A stretch of DNA of 64,000 nucleotides from Fimbriimonas sp. (GCA_029866005.1 JARXAE010000023.1:62001-126000), one strand, 5' to 3'; positions 28,821 through 38,681 are shown, counted from the stretch's first letter. Made by a program: numbers and translations. Notes: a model not told the origin generated them from the letters alone.

Positions 28821-29222
28821 CTATCTCGCTGGAGCCACCGCGTCGCCAGGCGCCGGGCGATCTGCCGGCGAGTCCATGGCGGGTGGAGCGATAACCCGCG
28901 GTTCCGCAGGAGTTGGGGCACCGCTCAAGAGCAGAACCCCAAGAAGCACCATAAACATGAGCGCAAACGCCACCAGAGTGATCGCAATAACCTGCTGCCG
29001 CTGTCGGTTCAGTGGAGCAAGAGCCACGACCTGCGAACCCCGCATCGCCGTCAGAGCCGCCGCAACCTCGCCAACCGACTTGCCGCTGACCTCAGCCACG
29101 TCCCGAATCGTCGGCTGCTCCGAATCCATCACGCCGTCCGACGACGCCAAGCGAGACAACAACTCCCGAAGCTCGCCCGCCGGAACCCGAACTTTCGCCA
29201 CATCGTCCCCAAACTTGTTCAT
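28821..29222 (-). CDS. Small membrane-anchored protein with possible helix-turn-helix
   Basis: A 133-residue protein that I do not recognise. The cytoplasmic N-terminal part (about 1-72) contains TIRDVAEVSGKSVGEVAAALTAM, which resembles a helix-turn-helix. One transmembrane helix spans about 78-101 (VIAITLVAFALMFMVLLGVLL). The outside tail is proline- and alanine-rich (GAPTPAEPRVIAPP). The layout resembles anti-sigma-like or membrane-sensing regulators, but no partner sigma gene is adjacent. It lies between the GDSL-lipase unit and repeat copy 3. Function unknown. Confidence 0.65.
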   Translation of the reverse strand: MNKFGDDVAKVRVPAGELRELLSRLASSDGVMDSEQPTIRDVAEVSGKSVGEVAAALTAMRGSQVVALAPLNRQRQQVIAITLVAFALMFMVLLGVLLLSGAPTPAEPRVIAPPAMDSPADRPAPGDAVAPAR

Positions 29223-29300
29223 TCAGCCTACTTTACAACCAACATACACGAAACTCAGCATCGAGGATGCACCCAAGCGAAAAACCCGAACCCCTAACCG

Positions 29301-30014
29301 TCAAAGCCCAGGGTCGCCAGTTGGAGCCGGAGCCAAGTCAACCTCCGCCCGCTTGCCAAGCCACCGGCTCAACAGCGGACGCAAACCGTCCGCCCAAACC
29401 TGGTACCCCGCCACCGAAGGATGCAACCCATCCGGAAGCATCCCCGGCATATCCGTAAACCCCTTGTTCACATCCAAAAACGTCACTTTCGAAGCCTTAG
29501 CAACGAGCCGCAACTCAGAGTTGACCCCCGGAACCAACTCGCCGACCGTCCCCGTCCGTGGAAAAACCCCGGTCAAAACAATCCGAGCCTTCGGAGCCCG
29601 CGACCGACACTCCGCCAAGATCGCCGCCACCCGCCGACCCAACAAGGGTGCAGCATCCACCCGGCCCAACAACCCCGGCAAATCATTCGTCCCCGCGAGC
29701 ACGACAATGACGTTCGGATTCACCCCATCCAACTCGCCATTCCGCACTCGCCACAAGATATTGAGCGTGGTGTCACCACCCCACCCAAAATCTCCCGCGT
29801 TCCAGCCCCAGAAATTCTTCTTCCAGTGCTCCAAAAACGGCGCGTACTGTGCATCCGAGCAACCCCACCGCCGAGTAATCGAGTCTCCCAAGAAGTACAG
29901 ATCGATCCGTCCGCTCCGAGCCTTCACGAGCAGCTGCTCGTGCGCAATCTGCGACTTCCGATCTGTCCGCTCGACAGCCTCAACCGGAGGAAGAGCTTGA
30001 ACCGCAAAAATCAT
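29301..30014 (-). CDS. SGNH/GDSL-family hydrolase
   Basis: A 237-residue esterase-like hydrolase. The catalytic Ser45 is in FLGDSIT (block I), block II is GDFGWGGD near 74-81, block III is AGTND with Asn110, and the block V pair Asp195/His198 is in DGLHPS. All SGNH residues are present, so it should be active on ester bonds, for example acetyl groups on glycans or lipids. Its start ATG overlaps the stop of the upstream 5'-nucleotidase gene by 4 bp (ATGA), so the two are coupled. The N-terminus MIFAVQALPPVEA is short for a signal peptide, and location is uncertain. The C-terminal tail is Pro-rich. Confidence 0.88.
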   Translation of the reverse strand: MIFAVQALPPVEAVERTDRKSQIAHEQLLVKARSGRIDLYFLGDSITRRWGCSDAQYAPFLEHWKKNFWGWNAGDFGWGGDTTLNILWRVRNGELDGVNPNVIVVLAGTNDLPGLLGRVDAAPLLGRRVAAILAECRSRAPKARIVLTGVFPRTGTVGELVPGVNSELRLVAKASKVTFLDVNKGFTDMPGMLPDGLHPSVAGYQVWADGLRPLLSRWLGKRAEVDLAPAPTGDPGL

Positions 30015-31498
30015 TTCGAAACGCGAATCTCGTTCTGCTCCGGAATCGGAGAATACGCCTTCAGGAAGTCAACAAATGCATCCAGATCAATCAGCCCCGT
30101 ATCCGTCTTCTTCACATCCTTCAGCGTCTGCAGCCCATCACCGCCACCCGCCATGAAGTTGTTGACCGTCACCTTATACATCTTTGCCGGATCAACCACC
30201 GCTCCGCCGATCTTAACATCGCGAACTCCACCCCCGGCCAGTGCAAACGTGAACCCCTTCGAAGGAATCAAGTTCCCTTTCGAGTCATTGAGAAGCTGCA
30301 CGATCTGCGCCCCAGTCATTTCCGCAACCACAAGCGTATTCCGGAAAGGACAAATCGCATTCGCCGCTCCGTAAGTGATCTTGCCCGCCTCAAGATTTGC
30401 CCGAACTCCACCCGGATTCATCAGGGCCGCAACTGCTCCAAGCTTCTCCGTCGCCATCAAGTACGAATCCGCGATCAAGTATCCGACCTTCGTTCGATCC
30501 GTCAGCGCAACCGCCGAAGTCCCGACCTGGGTATTCCCCATCGCCTCAATCGGCTTTCGGAAAGCATCAACCAGCGCCGCGATGTCCGGATCTTCAGGAA
30601 TCGACTCGTCCACAACAATCGGCTCCGGATTCAGAACCTTGACCAGCCGACCCGCCGCATCGAACTGCAGCTTCATCTTGCCCATCACCTTGCCCCACTC
30701 CCAAGCCTGGAAAATCGGAACCGTCGCTCCCTTCGAGTCCTTCTCAATCGTCGGGAACGGGCCAATCGCCGGACGCCAACCATCAATCGCCGGAGTCCCC
30801 AGCGGGGTGTGGCTATGACCGCCAATAATGAGATCCACATCGCGCAGACCCTTCGCCATCAACCGGTCGAAGTCATAGCCAATGTGCGACATAACAATGA
30901 TCTTGTTCACGCCCTGCTTGGTCAAATCATCAACCGCCTTCTGCGTGCTCTCAATATGCGGCCCCGCCTTCAAAGCGTTGCCGAGAGTGGTCAGGTTCGG
31001 CAGATCATCAGTAATCACTCCGACGATTCCGATCTTCTGACCCTCAACATTGATGATCGTCGAAGGCTTGATCCACGGGCGAAGGCTCGGGAAATCTGTC
31101 ATGTCGACATTACATCCGATAAGCGGAAACTTCGCGCGCTTCGCGTATTCAACAAGCGCCAAATCACCCTTATCAAACTCATGATTCCCAATCGTCTGGG
31201 CTTGATATCCAAGCGCATTCATGATTGTAAGGTCCGCAAGACCGTCGTACATATTGAAGTAAAGCGTTCCTTGGAAAACGTCGCCCGCGTTAAGCAAAAG
31301 AACGTTCTTCTCAGCCTTTCGCACCCGCTTAATGAGCGTTGCGTGTCGAGCATAGCCACCATAAGTCTTGCCCTTGATCGCCGTAGGCTCGATATGAGCA
31401 TGCAGGTCGTTTGTGTGCAAAATCGTAACGGTCAGCGGCTTCTGGGCTGGGCTGAACGAAACAATCGAAAGTCCAAGCAAAATTGCGGTCTGGCGCAT
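30011..31498 (-). CDS. 5'-nucleotidase / 2',3'-cyclic phosphodiesterase family protein
   Basis: A 495-residue secreted metallophosphoesterase of the UshA/YfkN family. The signal peptide ends near residue 19. Metal ligands start with TILHTNDLHAH (Asp31, His33), then GNHEFD and the downstream MSHIGYD and GGHSHTPLG. The C-terminal substrate-binding domain (VTDRTKVGYLIAD, NPGGVRANLEAGKITYGAANAICPF split) supplies the aromatic nucleotide pocket. It probably dephosphorylates extracellular nucleotides to scavenge phosphate and nucleosides. It is the first gene of a two-gene unit with the GDSL hydrolase and is divergent from the outer-membrane-like protein at 31535, with 36 bp between. Confidence 0.92.
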   Translation of the reverse strand: MRQTAILLGLSIVSFSPAQKPLTVTILHTNDLHAHIEPTAIKGKTYGGYARHATLIKRVRKAEKNVLLLNAGDVFQGTLYFNMYDGLADLTIMNALGYQAQTIGNHEFDKGDLALVEYAKRAKFPLIGCNVDMTDFPSLRPWIKPSTIINVEGQKIGIVGVITDDLPNLTTLGNALKAGPHIESTQKAVDDLTKQGVNKIIVMSHIGYDFDRLMAKGLRDVDLIIGGHSHTPLGTPAIDGWRPAIGPFPTIEKDSKGATVPIFQAWEWGKVMGKMKLQFDAAGRLVKVLNPEPIVVDESIPEDPDIAALVDAFRKPIEAMGNTQVGTSAVALTDRTKVGYLIADSYLMATEKLGAVAALMNPGGVRANLEAGKITYGAANAICPFRNTLVVAEMTGAQIVQLLNDSKGNLIPSKGFTFALAGGGVRDVKIGGAVVDPAKMYKVTVNNFMAGGGDGLQTLKDVKKTDTGLIDLDAFVDFLKAYSPIPEQNEIRVSK

Positions 31499-31534
31499 GG
31501 TCTTATTGTATCCGAGGCGGGTAGAACCGTACGG

Positions 31535-32305
31535 ATGTTCCGACGACTCGCTGGGCTAGGTGTTCTTCTTCTCGCTGGTTCAGCATTCGGTCAAGTTCAA
31601 GGCTGGTCGGGGCAGCTCAACTTCAACTTCACCGCCGCCCAATCGGCTCTCAATAGCTCATCCGTCTTTGTCAACCTGAGGGCAGTGAACAAGCTGAGAA
31701 TGGGCAACCAGCTGGAGTACTCGCTGTTTTACGGACTGAGCAGGCAGACAAATGCAACGACCGGTTTGAACGATACAACCGAAGACCGATGGAGCGTCGG
31801 GGCGCACTACGACACGCCCTCCAGCCGCCGGAAGTTTGGCTTTATCGATCAGCGCTTCGACCGCAACGCGGTTGTCCAACTCGGATCGCGATCGGTGACC
31901 ACCGTCGGCTACGGCTACTTCGCAGTGCGTACCGAGAACCCCTTCAAGACTGGTCGCGTGGATACGGTGGGTGATGCCGAGTGGAAAATCACCGCCGGTC
32001 TGAGCTACCTAACCGAAACCTATCTTAATGACCTCGGGTCCCGCAACGCCCCCGGCTTGCAGTTTGCATCCTCGTTCCGAAAGGTCTTTAAGAAAGGCGT
32101 CTCGGTCAATCACTACCTCGAGTTCTATCCAGCCTTCGACCGCTTCGACGACTTTTTCCTCACGAGCAACCTCAACCTCGGAATCCCAATCTCCCAACGA
32201 ATCTCTCTCGCCGTTGCCTGGATCGCCGACTACGACGCCACCCCCGCTCCCGGAGCAAGAAAAGACAACTCGCGCTACGCGCTAACATTGGGCTACCGAT
32301 TCTAG
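31535..32305 (+). CDS. DUF481-like outer-membrane beta-barrel protein
   Basis: A 256-residue protein starting at ATG 31535, with a signal peptide ([18 protein letters not shown]) and a series of alternating beta strands ending in the aromatic-terminated LTLGYRF, typical of outer-membrane barrels. The pattern of strand pairs ([54 protein letters not shown]) resembles the DUF481/YdiY salt-induced outer-membrane group. Bases upstream read through in frame but match nothing and overlap the opposite nucleotidase gene, so I exclude them. The stop overlaps the convergent carB-N stop by 4 bp. A pore or adhesion role is unknown. It supports a diderm envelope. Confidence 0.75.
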   Translation: MFRRLAGLGVLLLAGSAFGQVQGWSGQLNFNFTAAQSALNSSSVFVNLRAVNKLRMGNQLEYSLFYGLSRQTNATTGLNDTTEDRWSVGAHYDTPSSRRKFGFIDQRFDRNAVVQLGSRSVTTVGYGYFAVRTENPFKTGRVDTVGDAEWKITAGLSYLTETYLNDLGSRNAPGLQFASSFRKVFKKGVSVNHYLEFYPAFDRFDDFFLTSNLNLGIPISQRISLAVAWIADYDATPAPGARKDNSRYALTLGYRF

Positions 32306-34161
32306 GCGCGACTCAGCGCGTCGTCTTCGACTTCGAATGTGCCGTAGTAGTAGGGCGTATTCGATTCGAATTCACCCGCGCAGGTATCGACCATCTTGAA
32401 TACGGGTTGGACTTTTTGCTGGTTGATGGCGCTAAGAAGGAACATCGAATATCGCCAGCGAGGATCTTCAACATCGTATTTTTCAAAGAACCAATTTCTA
32501 GGCGTCGGATCGTTCAGCTCATCCATCTGTTCGAAAATCTCGCCCAGCTTTTCGTCCGCCGGAAGTTCGTCCGTTATCATTGCTTCAAGTAACTCTGCAG
32601 GAACCTTCAAGTCTTTCGTAAGTTCACGAAGTTTCATCAAGTCTGCCTTGTACTCGGGAGTAATTCCAATGAGCGACTCAATTGACGGAGAGGAGAAGCC
32701 GATCAAAAAAGCTCGACGAATCACATCTCTCATGGAATCCAGGTCGTCGAGCGCACTTATGTTTACAAGCTCCTGCTCAACTTCGACCAGCTTCTGCAGC
32801 TTCCGCAGGAACCACTTGTCAACCTTGCAAATCTTGTTCACCCGATCTAGCGACCAGCCGCGGCGAATCGCCTCAATAATCGCCCACATCCGGTCATCGG
32901 TTGGCTGCTTCACGCTTGCTTCCAGAGTCACGTCATCCTGAGCCTGATACTTCTCATGGCGCAAGTCCTTCTGCTTCACCTCAAGCCCCCGAATCGCCTT
33001 CATCATGGCGGCCTCGAAGGTTCGGTCAATCGCCATCACTTCCCCGGTGGCTTTCATCTGCGTGAAGAGAGTTCGGTCGCCAGTAGCGAACTTATCGAAC
33101 GGGAAGCGAGGGAGCTTCACAACACAGTAGTCAAGAGCGGGCTCAAAGGCCGACTTGGTGGTCCCGGTGACTTGGTTATCGATCTCGTCCAGAGTTCGCC
33201 CAACTGCGATCTTGGCCGCAACCCGAGCGATCGGGTAACCGGTCGCCTTTGATGCCAAAGCCGACGAGCGCGAGACGCGCGGGTTGACCTCGATGATGTA
33301 GTAGTCAAAAGAATGCGGGTTGACCGCGAGTTGAACGTTACAACCACCTTCAATACCGAGGGCAGAAATGATCTTGAGTGACGCCGTTCGGAGCATGTGA
33401 TACTCAAGGTCACTCAGCGTCTGTGATGGTGCCACGACGATCGAGTCACCGGTGTGGACTCCCATCGGATCGAAATTCTCCATGTTGCAGACTGTGATCA
33501 CCGTTCCAATCGAGTCTCGCATTACTTCGTACTCGACCTCCTTCCAGCCGAGGAGCGAGCGCTCAACCATAATCTGGCTGCGCATCGAGAGTTTCAGACC
33601 CTTTCGGCCAGTCTCCATCAGTTCCTCTCGGGTATTCGCTATCCCTCCTCCCGTACCACCCAAAGTGTAAGCAGGGCGGATAATGCACGGATAGGGGACT
33701 AAATCCAGAACCGCTTCGAGCTCGGTTTCGTTGCTTACAATCCAGCTTTCCGGAACGGGCTCTTTGATCTCACGCATAAGTGCGCGAAAAGACTCTCGAT
33801 CCTCGGCCTGCTTGATCGCACTGAGCGGAGTTCCGAGAACCCTAACATTGTATTTCTCCAGCACTCCTGCATCTTCTAGCTGGGTCGCTAGGTTCAGACC
33901 AGTTTGTCCACCGAGAGTCGGAAGTAGCGCATCCGGTCGCTCGCGCTCGATGATGCGGGTGCAGAAATCGAGGGTCATCGGCTCGATGTAGAGGGCATCA
34001 GCAACGCCCGGATCGGTCATGATCGTGGCGGGGTTTGAGTTGAGGAGAACAACCGAATGCCCTTCCTCACGAAGGCTCTTACACGCCTGAGTCCCTGCGT
34101 AATCAAACTCCGCTGCTTGACCGATGACGATTGGTCCGGAGCCGATTACTAAGACTTTCAT
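32302..34161 (-). CDS. carB: Carbamoyl-phosphate synthase large subunit, N-terminal half (split CarB)
   Basis: Makes carbamoyl phosphate for arginine and pyrimidine synthesis. Only the N-terminal synthetase unit plus the oligomerisation domain is present: 619 residues against about 1,070 in one-piece CarB. Signatures are [59 protein letters not shown] and [20 protein letters not shown]. The protein stops just after [19 protein letters not shown], the end of the oligomerisation region, so the break is exactly at the domain boundary. The C-terminal synthetase half is not in the window. Similar split CarB is known in Aquifex and some archaea. The oligomerisation region also carries an insert of around 60 residues. 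carA is 1.6 kb upstream, separated by an unrelated pair. Confidence 0.9.
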   Translation of the reverse strand: MKVLVIGSGPIVIGQAAEFDYAGTQACKSLREEGHSVVLLNSNPATIMTDPGVADALYIEPMTLDFCTRIIERERPDALLPTLGGQTGLNLATQLEDAGVLEKYNVRVLGTPLSAIKQAEDRESFRALMREIKEPVPESWIVSNETELEAVLDLVPYPCIIRPAYTLGGTGGGIANTREELMETGRKGLKLSMRSQIMVERSLLGWKEVEYEVMRDSIGTVITVCNMENFDPMGVHTGDSIVVAPSQTLSDLEYHMLRTASLKIISALGIEGGCNVQLAVNPHSFDYYIIEVNPRVSRSSALASKATGYPIARVAAKIAVGRTLDEIDNQVTGTTKSAFEPALDYCVVKLPRFPFDKFATGDRTLFTQMKATGEVMAIDRTFEAAMMKAIRGLEVKQKDLRHEKYQAQDDVTLEASVKQPTDDRMWAIIEAIRRGWSLDRVNKICKVDKWFLRKLQKLVEVEQELVNISALDDLDSMRDVIRRAFLIGFSSPSIESLIGITPEYKADLMKLRELTKDLKVPAELLEAMITDELPADEKLGEIFEQMDELNDPTPRNWFFEKYDVEDPRWRYSMFLLSAINQQKVQPVFKMVDTCAGEFESNTPYYYGTFEVEDDALSRA

Positions 34162-34181
34162 TAAAACAGTAGTTTACCGAC

Positions 34182-34213
34182 AAAAAAACTCCCTCGTCAG
34201 CGACGAGGGAGTT
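34182..34213 (-). terminator. Intrinsic terminator of the prepilin/lipoprotein unit
   Basis: Twelve-base perfect stem (aactccctcgtc at 34187-34198 and its complement at 34202-34213) with a three-base loop and a minus-strand T run (plus-strand A run 34182-34188). It lies between the small lipoprotein stop and the carB start. Confidence 0.92.
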
Positions 34214-34231
34214 GGTGCAACAGAGGCCGAC

Positions 34232-34393
34232 TTATCTTCCTTCGCTGCGTTTCATCCGCTCGGGATTATTTGACGGAGCCACCTCGGGTGGCGGACCGTT
34301 GAGCGCTGGACTCTCGTCCGCGCTCCCGCTGCATCCGGCAAGCACTCCAAGGGTGGTACCTGCTAAGGCTAAAAGCATCAGAAGTCTTGCCAT
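34232..34393 (-). CDS. Small lipoprotein
   Basis: A 53-residue protein with a clear lipoprotein signal: MARLLMLLALAGTTLGVLAGC, with lipobox LAGC. The mature part is only about 32 residues, polar and Pro-rich (SADESPALNGPPPEV...). I start it at the ATG at 34393, since the frame upstream is coding for the preceding prepilin in another frame. It follows the prepilin-like gene by 4 bp and shares its terminator. Pairing with a prepilin suggests a role at the pilus or secretion apparatus. Its function is unknown. Confidence 0.75.
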   Translation of the reverse strand: MARLLMLLALAGTTLGVLAGCSGSADESPALNGPPPEVAPSNNPERMKRSEGR

Positions 34394-34397
34394 CGTC

Positions 34398-35297
34398 TTA
34401 GTAGATCGAAGCTGGATCCCAGTTCGCAAAGTCAAAGTCTGGCCGGAACAAGTACGAGTGGCAGCCCCACCGATCATACCATCCGTCTGGACCACCCGTC
34501 TGTCGATAATTCGTCAGCGGGTCGGTTCTTGGATCGGTTAGGCTGTTTGTCAGCGAGCCATTTCGGCGAAACTTTGCCGACGAATCTGCGAAACTGTAGT
34601 TTGCTCCGCCTCCGTGCAAATCCCAACCAACGCCATTGTTTGGATTCGTACCACTCCACTGTCCGTTTACGCCCGAACTACAGGCCGCAGTTGGCGGGAC
34701 GTAGGTGCAAGGAGCGTTGAGATTCACGCAGAAGAGGTACGGGCTCACGTATGCGATGCCGGCCATCGCCCGGCGACCAAACATCGTCCAGAACGCAGGC
34801 AAGCTGCTTGGTGCAGCGACGGCTGTGCTACTCCAAGAGTTCAAGAGTCCATTCATTGAGTAGGAGACACCGGGAACACTCGCCGGAGCTTGTTGCCCAA
34901 GGGAGAGCACTCCACCACTGGCCACCCTTTGCGCACCCGGGCTGAAGAGCATTTGCGTATTCTTCATGTATGGCTGCGTGTTATTGGCCCAAAATGTCGC
35001 AACCACGTTCAGGTCATTCACGGTGTGCCCGGCGACCCAGTTGCCAATTGGCACGAACATGTCGTAGCTGTACTCATTGTATCGATCGGTTGGTGCGTAG
35101 GTCGTTGGGAATACGTCATCCGCATCAGCCAAGTAGATTTGGGTTGCGGTTCCGATCTGCTTGATGTTTGCGAGACACGAAGTCTTTTTTGCAGCAGCCT
35201 TCGCTTGCGCAAATACGGGGAAGAGAATTGCTGCGAGAATCGCGATGATCGCGATCACAACCAGCAGTTCGATTAGAGTGAACGCCTTTGTTTTCAT
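34398..35297 (-). CDS. Prepilin-like protein (type II/IV pseudopilin, H-x9-DG group)
   Basis: A 299-residue secreted protein with a type IV prepilin leader ([17 protein letters not shown]; cleavage before Phe6, Glu at mature position 5) and the long hydrophobic stalk helix. The head domain contains [18 protein letters not shown], which in this group begins the H-x9-DG-like C-terminal protein family of Planctomycetota and Armatimonadota, and [18 protein letters not shown] near its end. Such proteins are usually many per genome and are thought to be surface or secretion-related. It is expressed with the 53-residue lipoprotein gene. A second paralogue is at 51929. Confidence 0.88.
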   Translation of the reverse strand: MKTKAFTLIELLVVIAIIAILAAILFPVFAQAKAAAKKTSCLANIKQIGTATQIYLADADDVFPTTYAPTDRYNEYSYDMFVPIGNWVAGHTVNDLNVVATFWANNTQPYMKNTQMLFSPGAQRVASGGVLSLGQQAPASVPGVSYSMNGLLNSWSSTAVAAPSSLPAFWTMFGRRAMAGIAYVSPYLFCVNLNAPCTYVPPTAACSSGVNGQWSGTNPNNGVGWDLHGGGANYSFADSSAKFRRNGSLTNSLTDPRTDPLTNYRQTGGPDGWYDRWGCHSYLFRPDFDFANWDPASIY

Positions 35298-35431
35298 GGG
35301 AATTTCTTTTTAAGGTCGGAAGACCAGATAATCGCTGGGTCAAGCCCTGAGCAAGACTCCACTCAACTATACAAAACAATCTGAGGGAAATGTTAGCGAA
35401 TGGTTAAATTTCTCAAGGAAATTGTTTAACG

Positions 35432-35776
35432 TTATCGGACGAAGTGAATCTCTACGATCCGGCTATTTTCCCAGAGCAGCAGTGAATCAAGAACTGGCTT
35501 CCCTTTCGCAATCTCCCGAGCATCCTCGAAAGACACTCTTTTTGTATCTCCACTCAGCATCCCAGGTTGCGCCATGTAGCTGATTGCATCGTCGACGGAT
35601 GGAAAGCAAGAGAGTCCGTTTACTGTCATTCCGTCGGGGGTGGTGGCATTGTTGCAGGCATACTTCCCCTCGCCCACCGAGATCAAGTAGATCTCGTCAG
35701 GAAAGTTGCTGATGGAATCCCACATGCCCTCATCAAACGATGAGATCAGCGGATTTTCTAAAAGCTCAATTGACAT
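35432..35776 (-). CDS. Unrecognised small protein overlapping carA
   Basis: A 114-residue protein starting at the ATG at 35776 (MSIELLENPLISSFDEGMWD), 11 bp inside the end of carA, so it is translated after carA. Earlier in-frame sequence is part of the carA reading frame and is excluded. The sequence is acidic and soluble, with a possible alpha-beta fold (IYLISVGEGKYACNNA, CFPSVDDAISYM, SFEDAREIA, SRIVEIHFVR). No motif or membrane segment is seen and I do not recognise the family. The tight overlap with carA hints at co-regulation but not at function. Confidence 0.65.
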   Translation of the reverse strand: MSIELLENPLISSFDEGMWDSISNFPDEIYLISVGEGKYACNNATTPDGMTVNGLSCFPSVDDAISYMAQPGMLSGDTKRVSFEDAREIAKGKPVLDSLLLWENSRIVEIHFVR

Positions 35777-36869
35777 TCTTGATTCTCTCAACAAACTGGG
35801 CGAAGTAGGGGCGGGAGTCCCACGGTCCAGGTGCGGCTTCTGGGTGATACTGGATGCTCCATGCGTCCGCATCTGGAACAGACATTCCCTCGACAGTACC
35901 GTCATTGACATTGATTTGAGTCACTTCGCCCCTTGTGCCGGTGAGGCTTTCGGGGTCAATCGCGTATCCGTGATTCTGGCTCGTGATGGTTACCTTTCCA
36001 GAAGTCAGGTCCTTTACCGCGTGATTTGATCCCCGATGTCCATATTTCAGCTTGAAGGTCTTACCACCCACCGCATGGCAGAGCATTTGGTTTCCGAGAC
36101 AGATGCCAAACATCGGTCTTTTTCCGAGGAGATTACTAACGGTCGAAACCACCCCTTCTAACCGCTGGGGATCGCCTGGGCCAGGGCTGAGGAAAATTCC
36201 GTCTGGTTTCCAACTCATCACTTCATCCGCAGTGGCGGTTGCGGGCAACACGATGGGGCGGCAACCTGCTCTCCAGAATCTTCGAAGAATATTGAACTTC
36301 AAGCCACAATCCAGGACTACAAGCCGCGGGCGCCCAGCAGGATCAGGCTCGGATACCGCTTCCTTGCCTTCGGGCCCCCATTTGTATGCACTCTTCGTTG
36401 TGACCGTGAGAACATAATCCTGTTCGTCGTAACCTGCTGCCTCAGCCAGCCTCAATTTGCCCTCGAGTGGATCGTCGCAGATCACTCCCATCGTGACTCC
36501 CGCACTTCGGATGTGCTTGGTGATCATCCGAGTGTCGAGACCTTGGATGCCTGCAACTCCTCGCTCCTTCAAAAGCGCATTGATCGTTCGGTTTGATCGC
36601 CAGTTCGAGGGATCTTCGCAGGCTTCTCGGACAATGAGACCACTTGGTTGAATCTTGTCCGACTCAAAATCGTCGTCGTTGATCCCGTAGTTACCGATCA
36701 TCGGGTAGGTGAGCATCACCATTTGCCCCGCATAGCTTGGGTCGGTAAGAATCTCCTGGTAGCCGGTCATACCGGTATTAAAGACCACTTCTCCGATGCC
36801 GGAAACATCAGCACCAAGGGGTTTCCCCTCATATTGGGAACCATCACTAAGGAGCAGGAAACGCTTCAA
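35766..36869 (-). CDS. carA: Carbamoyl-phosphate synthase small subunit
   Basis: The glutaminase subunit that supplies ammonia to CarB. The protein is 367 residues. The N-terminal CPSase_sm domain (VFNTGMTGYQEILTDPSYAGQ) leads to the class I GATase domain with nucleophile Cys257 in GICLGNQML and the His342/Glu344 pair in QYHPEA. Lys/Gly positions of the oxyanion strand (SPGPGDP) are present. It follows a GH65-like gene by 21 bp in what appears to be a run of five minus-strand genes. Its end overlaps an unknown gene. Unusually, it is not adjacent to carB, of which only the first half is nearby. Confidence 0.96.
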   Translation of the reverse strand: MKRFLLLSDGSQYEGKPLGADVSGIGEVVFNTGMTGYQEILTDPSYAGQMVMLTYPMIGNYGINDDDFESDKIQPSGLIVREACEDPSNWRSNRTINALLKERGVAGIQGLDTRMITKHIRSAGVTMGVICDDPLEGKLRLAEAAGYDEQDYVLTVTTKSAYKWGPEGKEAVSEPDPAGRPRLVVLDCGLKFNILRRFWRAGCRPIVLPATATADEVMSWKPDGIFLSPGPGDPQRLEGVVSTVSNLLGKRPMFGICLGNQMLCHAVGGKTFKLKYGHRGSNHAVKDLTSGKVTITSQNHGYAIDPESLTGTRGEVTQINVNDGTVEGMSVPDADAWSIQYHPEAAPGPWDSRPYFAQFVERIKNVN

Positions 36870-36890
36870 CCTAGACGAGTAGGATACCCG

Positions 36891-38681
36891 CTAGGAGCCG
36901 CTCGCAGGTTGAATAGTCACCTTTTCTGGCGTTATCTCCACCCTATACTTTTGACCATCGATGATCATTGGGTTGATCATCAAACTCTCCCACTTCGGCG
37001 GTAAGCATGGCTTGCAGCTGAGCCACCACCCGGATTTCAGCTTCTTTCTCCAAACTGCGCCGTCTAAGGGCTTGTCGTCAAATCTGAATCCAGCAAAACC
37101 GTAGATAACCGTGTTCAGACAACCAGCCGCTCCGGTGTAGAAATAGGTCCGCTCGGAAGACCGCTTCTCGCTGAACAGCATTTGAGGACCTTTGACGAAC
37201 GGTTCCCACGATCGCTTCCAGGCATCGTACGCCTTCTCTTTTTCTCCCAGTCGCGCCCAAATAGTAGCGTGGATGGCGTCGCTCATTGCAGGGCCGTTCT
37301 TGCTGACTTTGCCCTCAAACCGCTCCATCATCACCCGCGCCTGCTTCTCAGCGGGTGGGTACTGGAGCGGAAAGATCGACAGTACTGCCGCGGCCTGCTT
37401 GTAGCCTCGCTCATTGTCGTTGTCGTACGTCAGAAACGAATTCGCATCCTTAGGCAGTTTGAACTTCGTGGGTCCATCCCACTTGCGCCCATTCATTGCC
37501 CACTGCGCGAGGAGATTTGTGTATAGATCATTGTCGCCGATGTGGTTCTCGTCGGGAGACATCACATCTTTGATTTCGCGTCCGCTCACATCTGCGATCG
37601 ACCTGTTCTCAAAGAACCTAGCCACGCCACTTGCAACCTTGCCAACTTCTGACGGCGATGCAATTCCCGCCTGCTCACTCAGATTTAAACCCCAGAGCAC
37701 CGAACCCGAAATGTGGTGTTCCTTGACGCTCGAGGCCCGGACTGTCTCCTTCCCAGTGACCGAAGACTCCCATGGAAACATCATTCCGCTATTCGGTTTC
37801 TTGAAGAATTCCGCTGCATTCTTCTCCGCCTGCGCGGCCCGATCTAGTCGGTACCGGTTCATGGATCTCACCGCATCCGGCTGCAGGAAAAGCATCGAAG
37901 GCAGAACCCAAACATCCATGTCCCAAAACGTATGTCCGAAGTAAAGCGAGTTACTGAGCCCGAATGGTGCGAACCCGTTTTTTCGGATTGGGAGTTGAGG
38001 GCGGCTCACCGCCCTAGCCACAATACTTGTCGTCTTCTCGACAAATGCGGCATCCGCTGGAGGGCCAATCAGTTTGATCGACGGTATTTGAGCACCTTCG
38101 ATCTTGACGCTGTTCTTTTCCGAGGTCTGGAGAATGTCGGTCACGAACGGCACGAGCCCGGATCGAAAATGAAACGTGTAAGTGCGGTCCGTATCGGGAT
38201 TATTGCGATCATGGCCCTGTGAGGCCAAGATTCTTGGGTCCTGTTTCACCGAGATTGGCGTCTGGCTCCCAATCACTTCGACGTTGCAAACATAACCGCT
38301 GGTTGGTGATCCTATATCGTCGCCAGTTGTCACGATAACTTTGACATTGCCAGCATCGTAGGATGCGCGAACCTGGGGCGATGGAACTGTTGGCTCCACA
38401 GATTCCTTCCAGGTGCTCATCGCAGGGAGCTTGACCGGCCAGAGAATCTTTACACGGTTTTGATGAATCTTTTCTTCGCCTTCGCTCTCAAATCCGTCGG
38501 TGTAAATCAGATCGAATCCGGCGTCGGAGAAGTTCGTTAGACGATAGTCCGAACCCTGAACAATGAGATCACGTACAATCGATCCAGCTTGTCGCTTCTG
38601 TGGTCCCTCTGGTTGACCACATCCGTAGATCAATGCGGAAGCGATCAACCCCAAACTCCAAACCCCGAACCGATCCCTCAC
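36891..38681 (-). CDS. GH65/PGGHG-like glycoside hydrolase lipoprotein
   Basis: A 596-residue lipoprotein (lipobox LIYGC, Cys21). The C-terminal two thirds have the (alpha/alpha)6-barrel signature of GH65 enzymes and the related protein-glucosylgalactosylhydroxylysine glucosidase: FWDMDVW at 252-258 with MLFLQPDAVRSMNRYRL after it, FPWES at 302-306, EHHISG and the general-acid loop SPDENHIGDNDLYTN, with Glu378 the likely proton donor. It should hydrolyse or phosphorolyse an alpha-glucoside or related disaccharide at the cell surface. Its ATG overlaps the upstream 881-residue protein's stop by 4 bp, so the two are translated together. It is the second gene of a run ending in carA. Confidence 0.8.
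   Translation of the reverse strand: MRDRFGVWSLGLIASALIYGCGQPEGPQKRQAGSIVRDLIVQGSDYRLTNFSDAGFDLIYTDGFESEGEEKIHQNRVKILWPVKLPAMSTWKESVEPTVPSPQVRASYDAGNVKVIVTTGDDIGSPTSGYVCNVEVIGSQTPISVKQDPRILASQGHDRNNPDTDRTYTFHFRSGLVPFVTDILQTSEKNSVKIEGAQIPSIKLIGPPADAAFVEKTTSIVARAVSRPQLPIRKNGFAPFGLSNSLYFGHTFWDMDVWVLPSMLFLQPDAVRSMNRYRLDRAAQAEKNAAEFFKKPNSGMMFPWESSVTGKETVRASSVKEHHISGSVLWGLNLSEQAGIASPSEVGKVASGVARFFENRSIADVSGREIKDVMSPDENHIGDNDLYTNLLAQWAMNGRKWDGPTKFKLPKDANSFLTYDNDNERGYKQAAAVLSIFPLQYPPAEKQARVMMERFEGKVSKNGPAMSDAIHATIWARLGEKEKAYDAWKRSWEPFVKGPQMLFSEKRSSERTYFYTGAAGCLNTVIYGFAGFRFDDKPLDGAVWRKKLKSGWWLSCKPCLPPKWESLMINPMIIDGQKYRVEITPEKVTIQPASGS

Noticed and set aside
28571-28921. Minus-strand reading frame across repeat copy 3
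   Set aside because: It runs through the palindromic repeat and tandem units with no domain or plausible start signal.
30809-31534. Long in-frame extension before the outer-membrane protein at 31535
   Set aside because: It lies opposite the nucleotidase gene, matches no family, and the signal peptide begins at ATG 31535.
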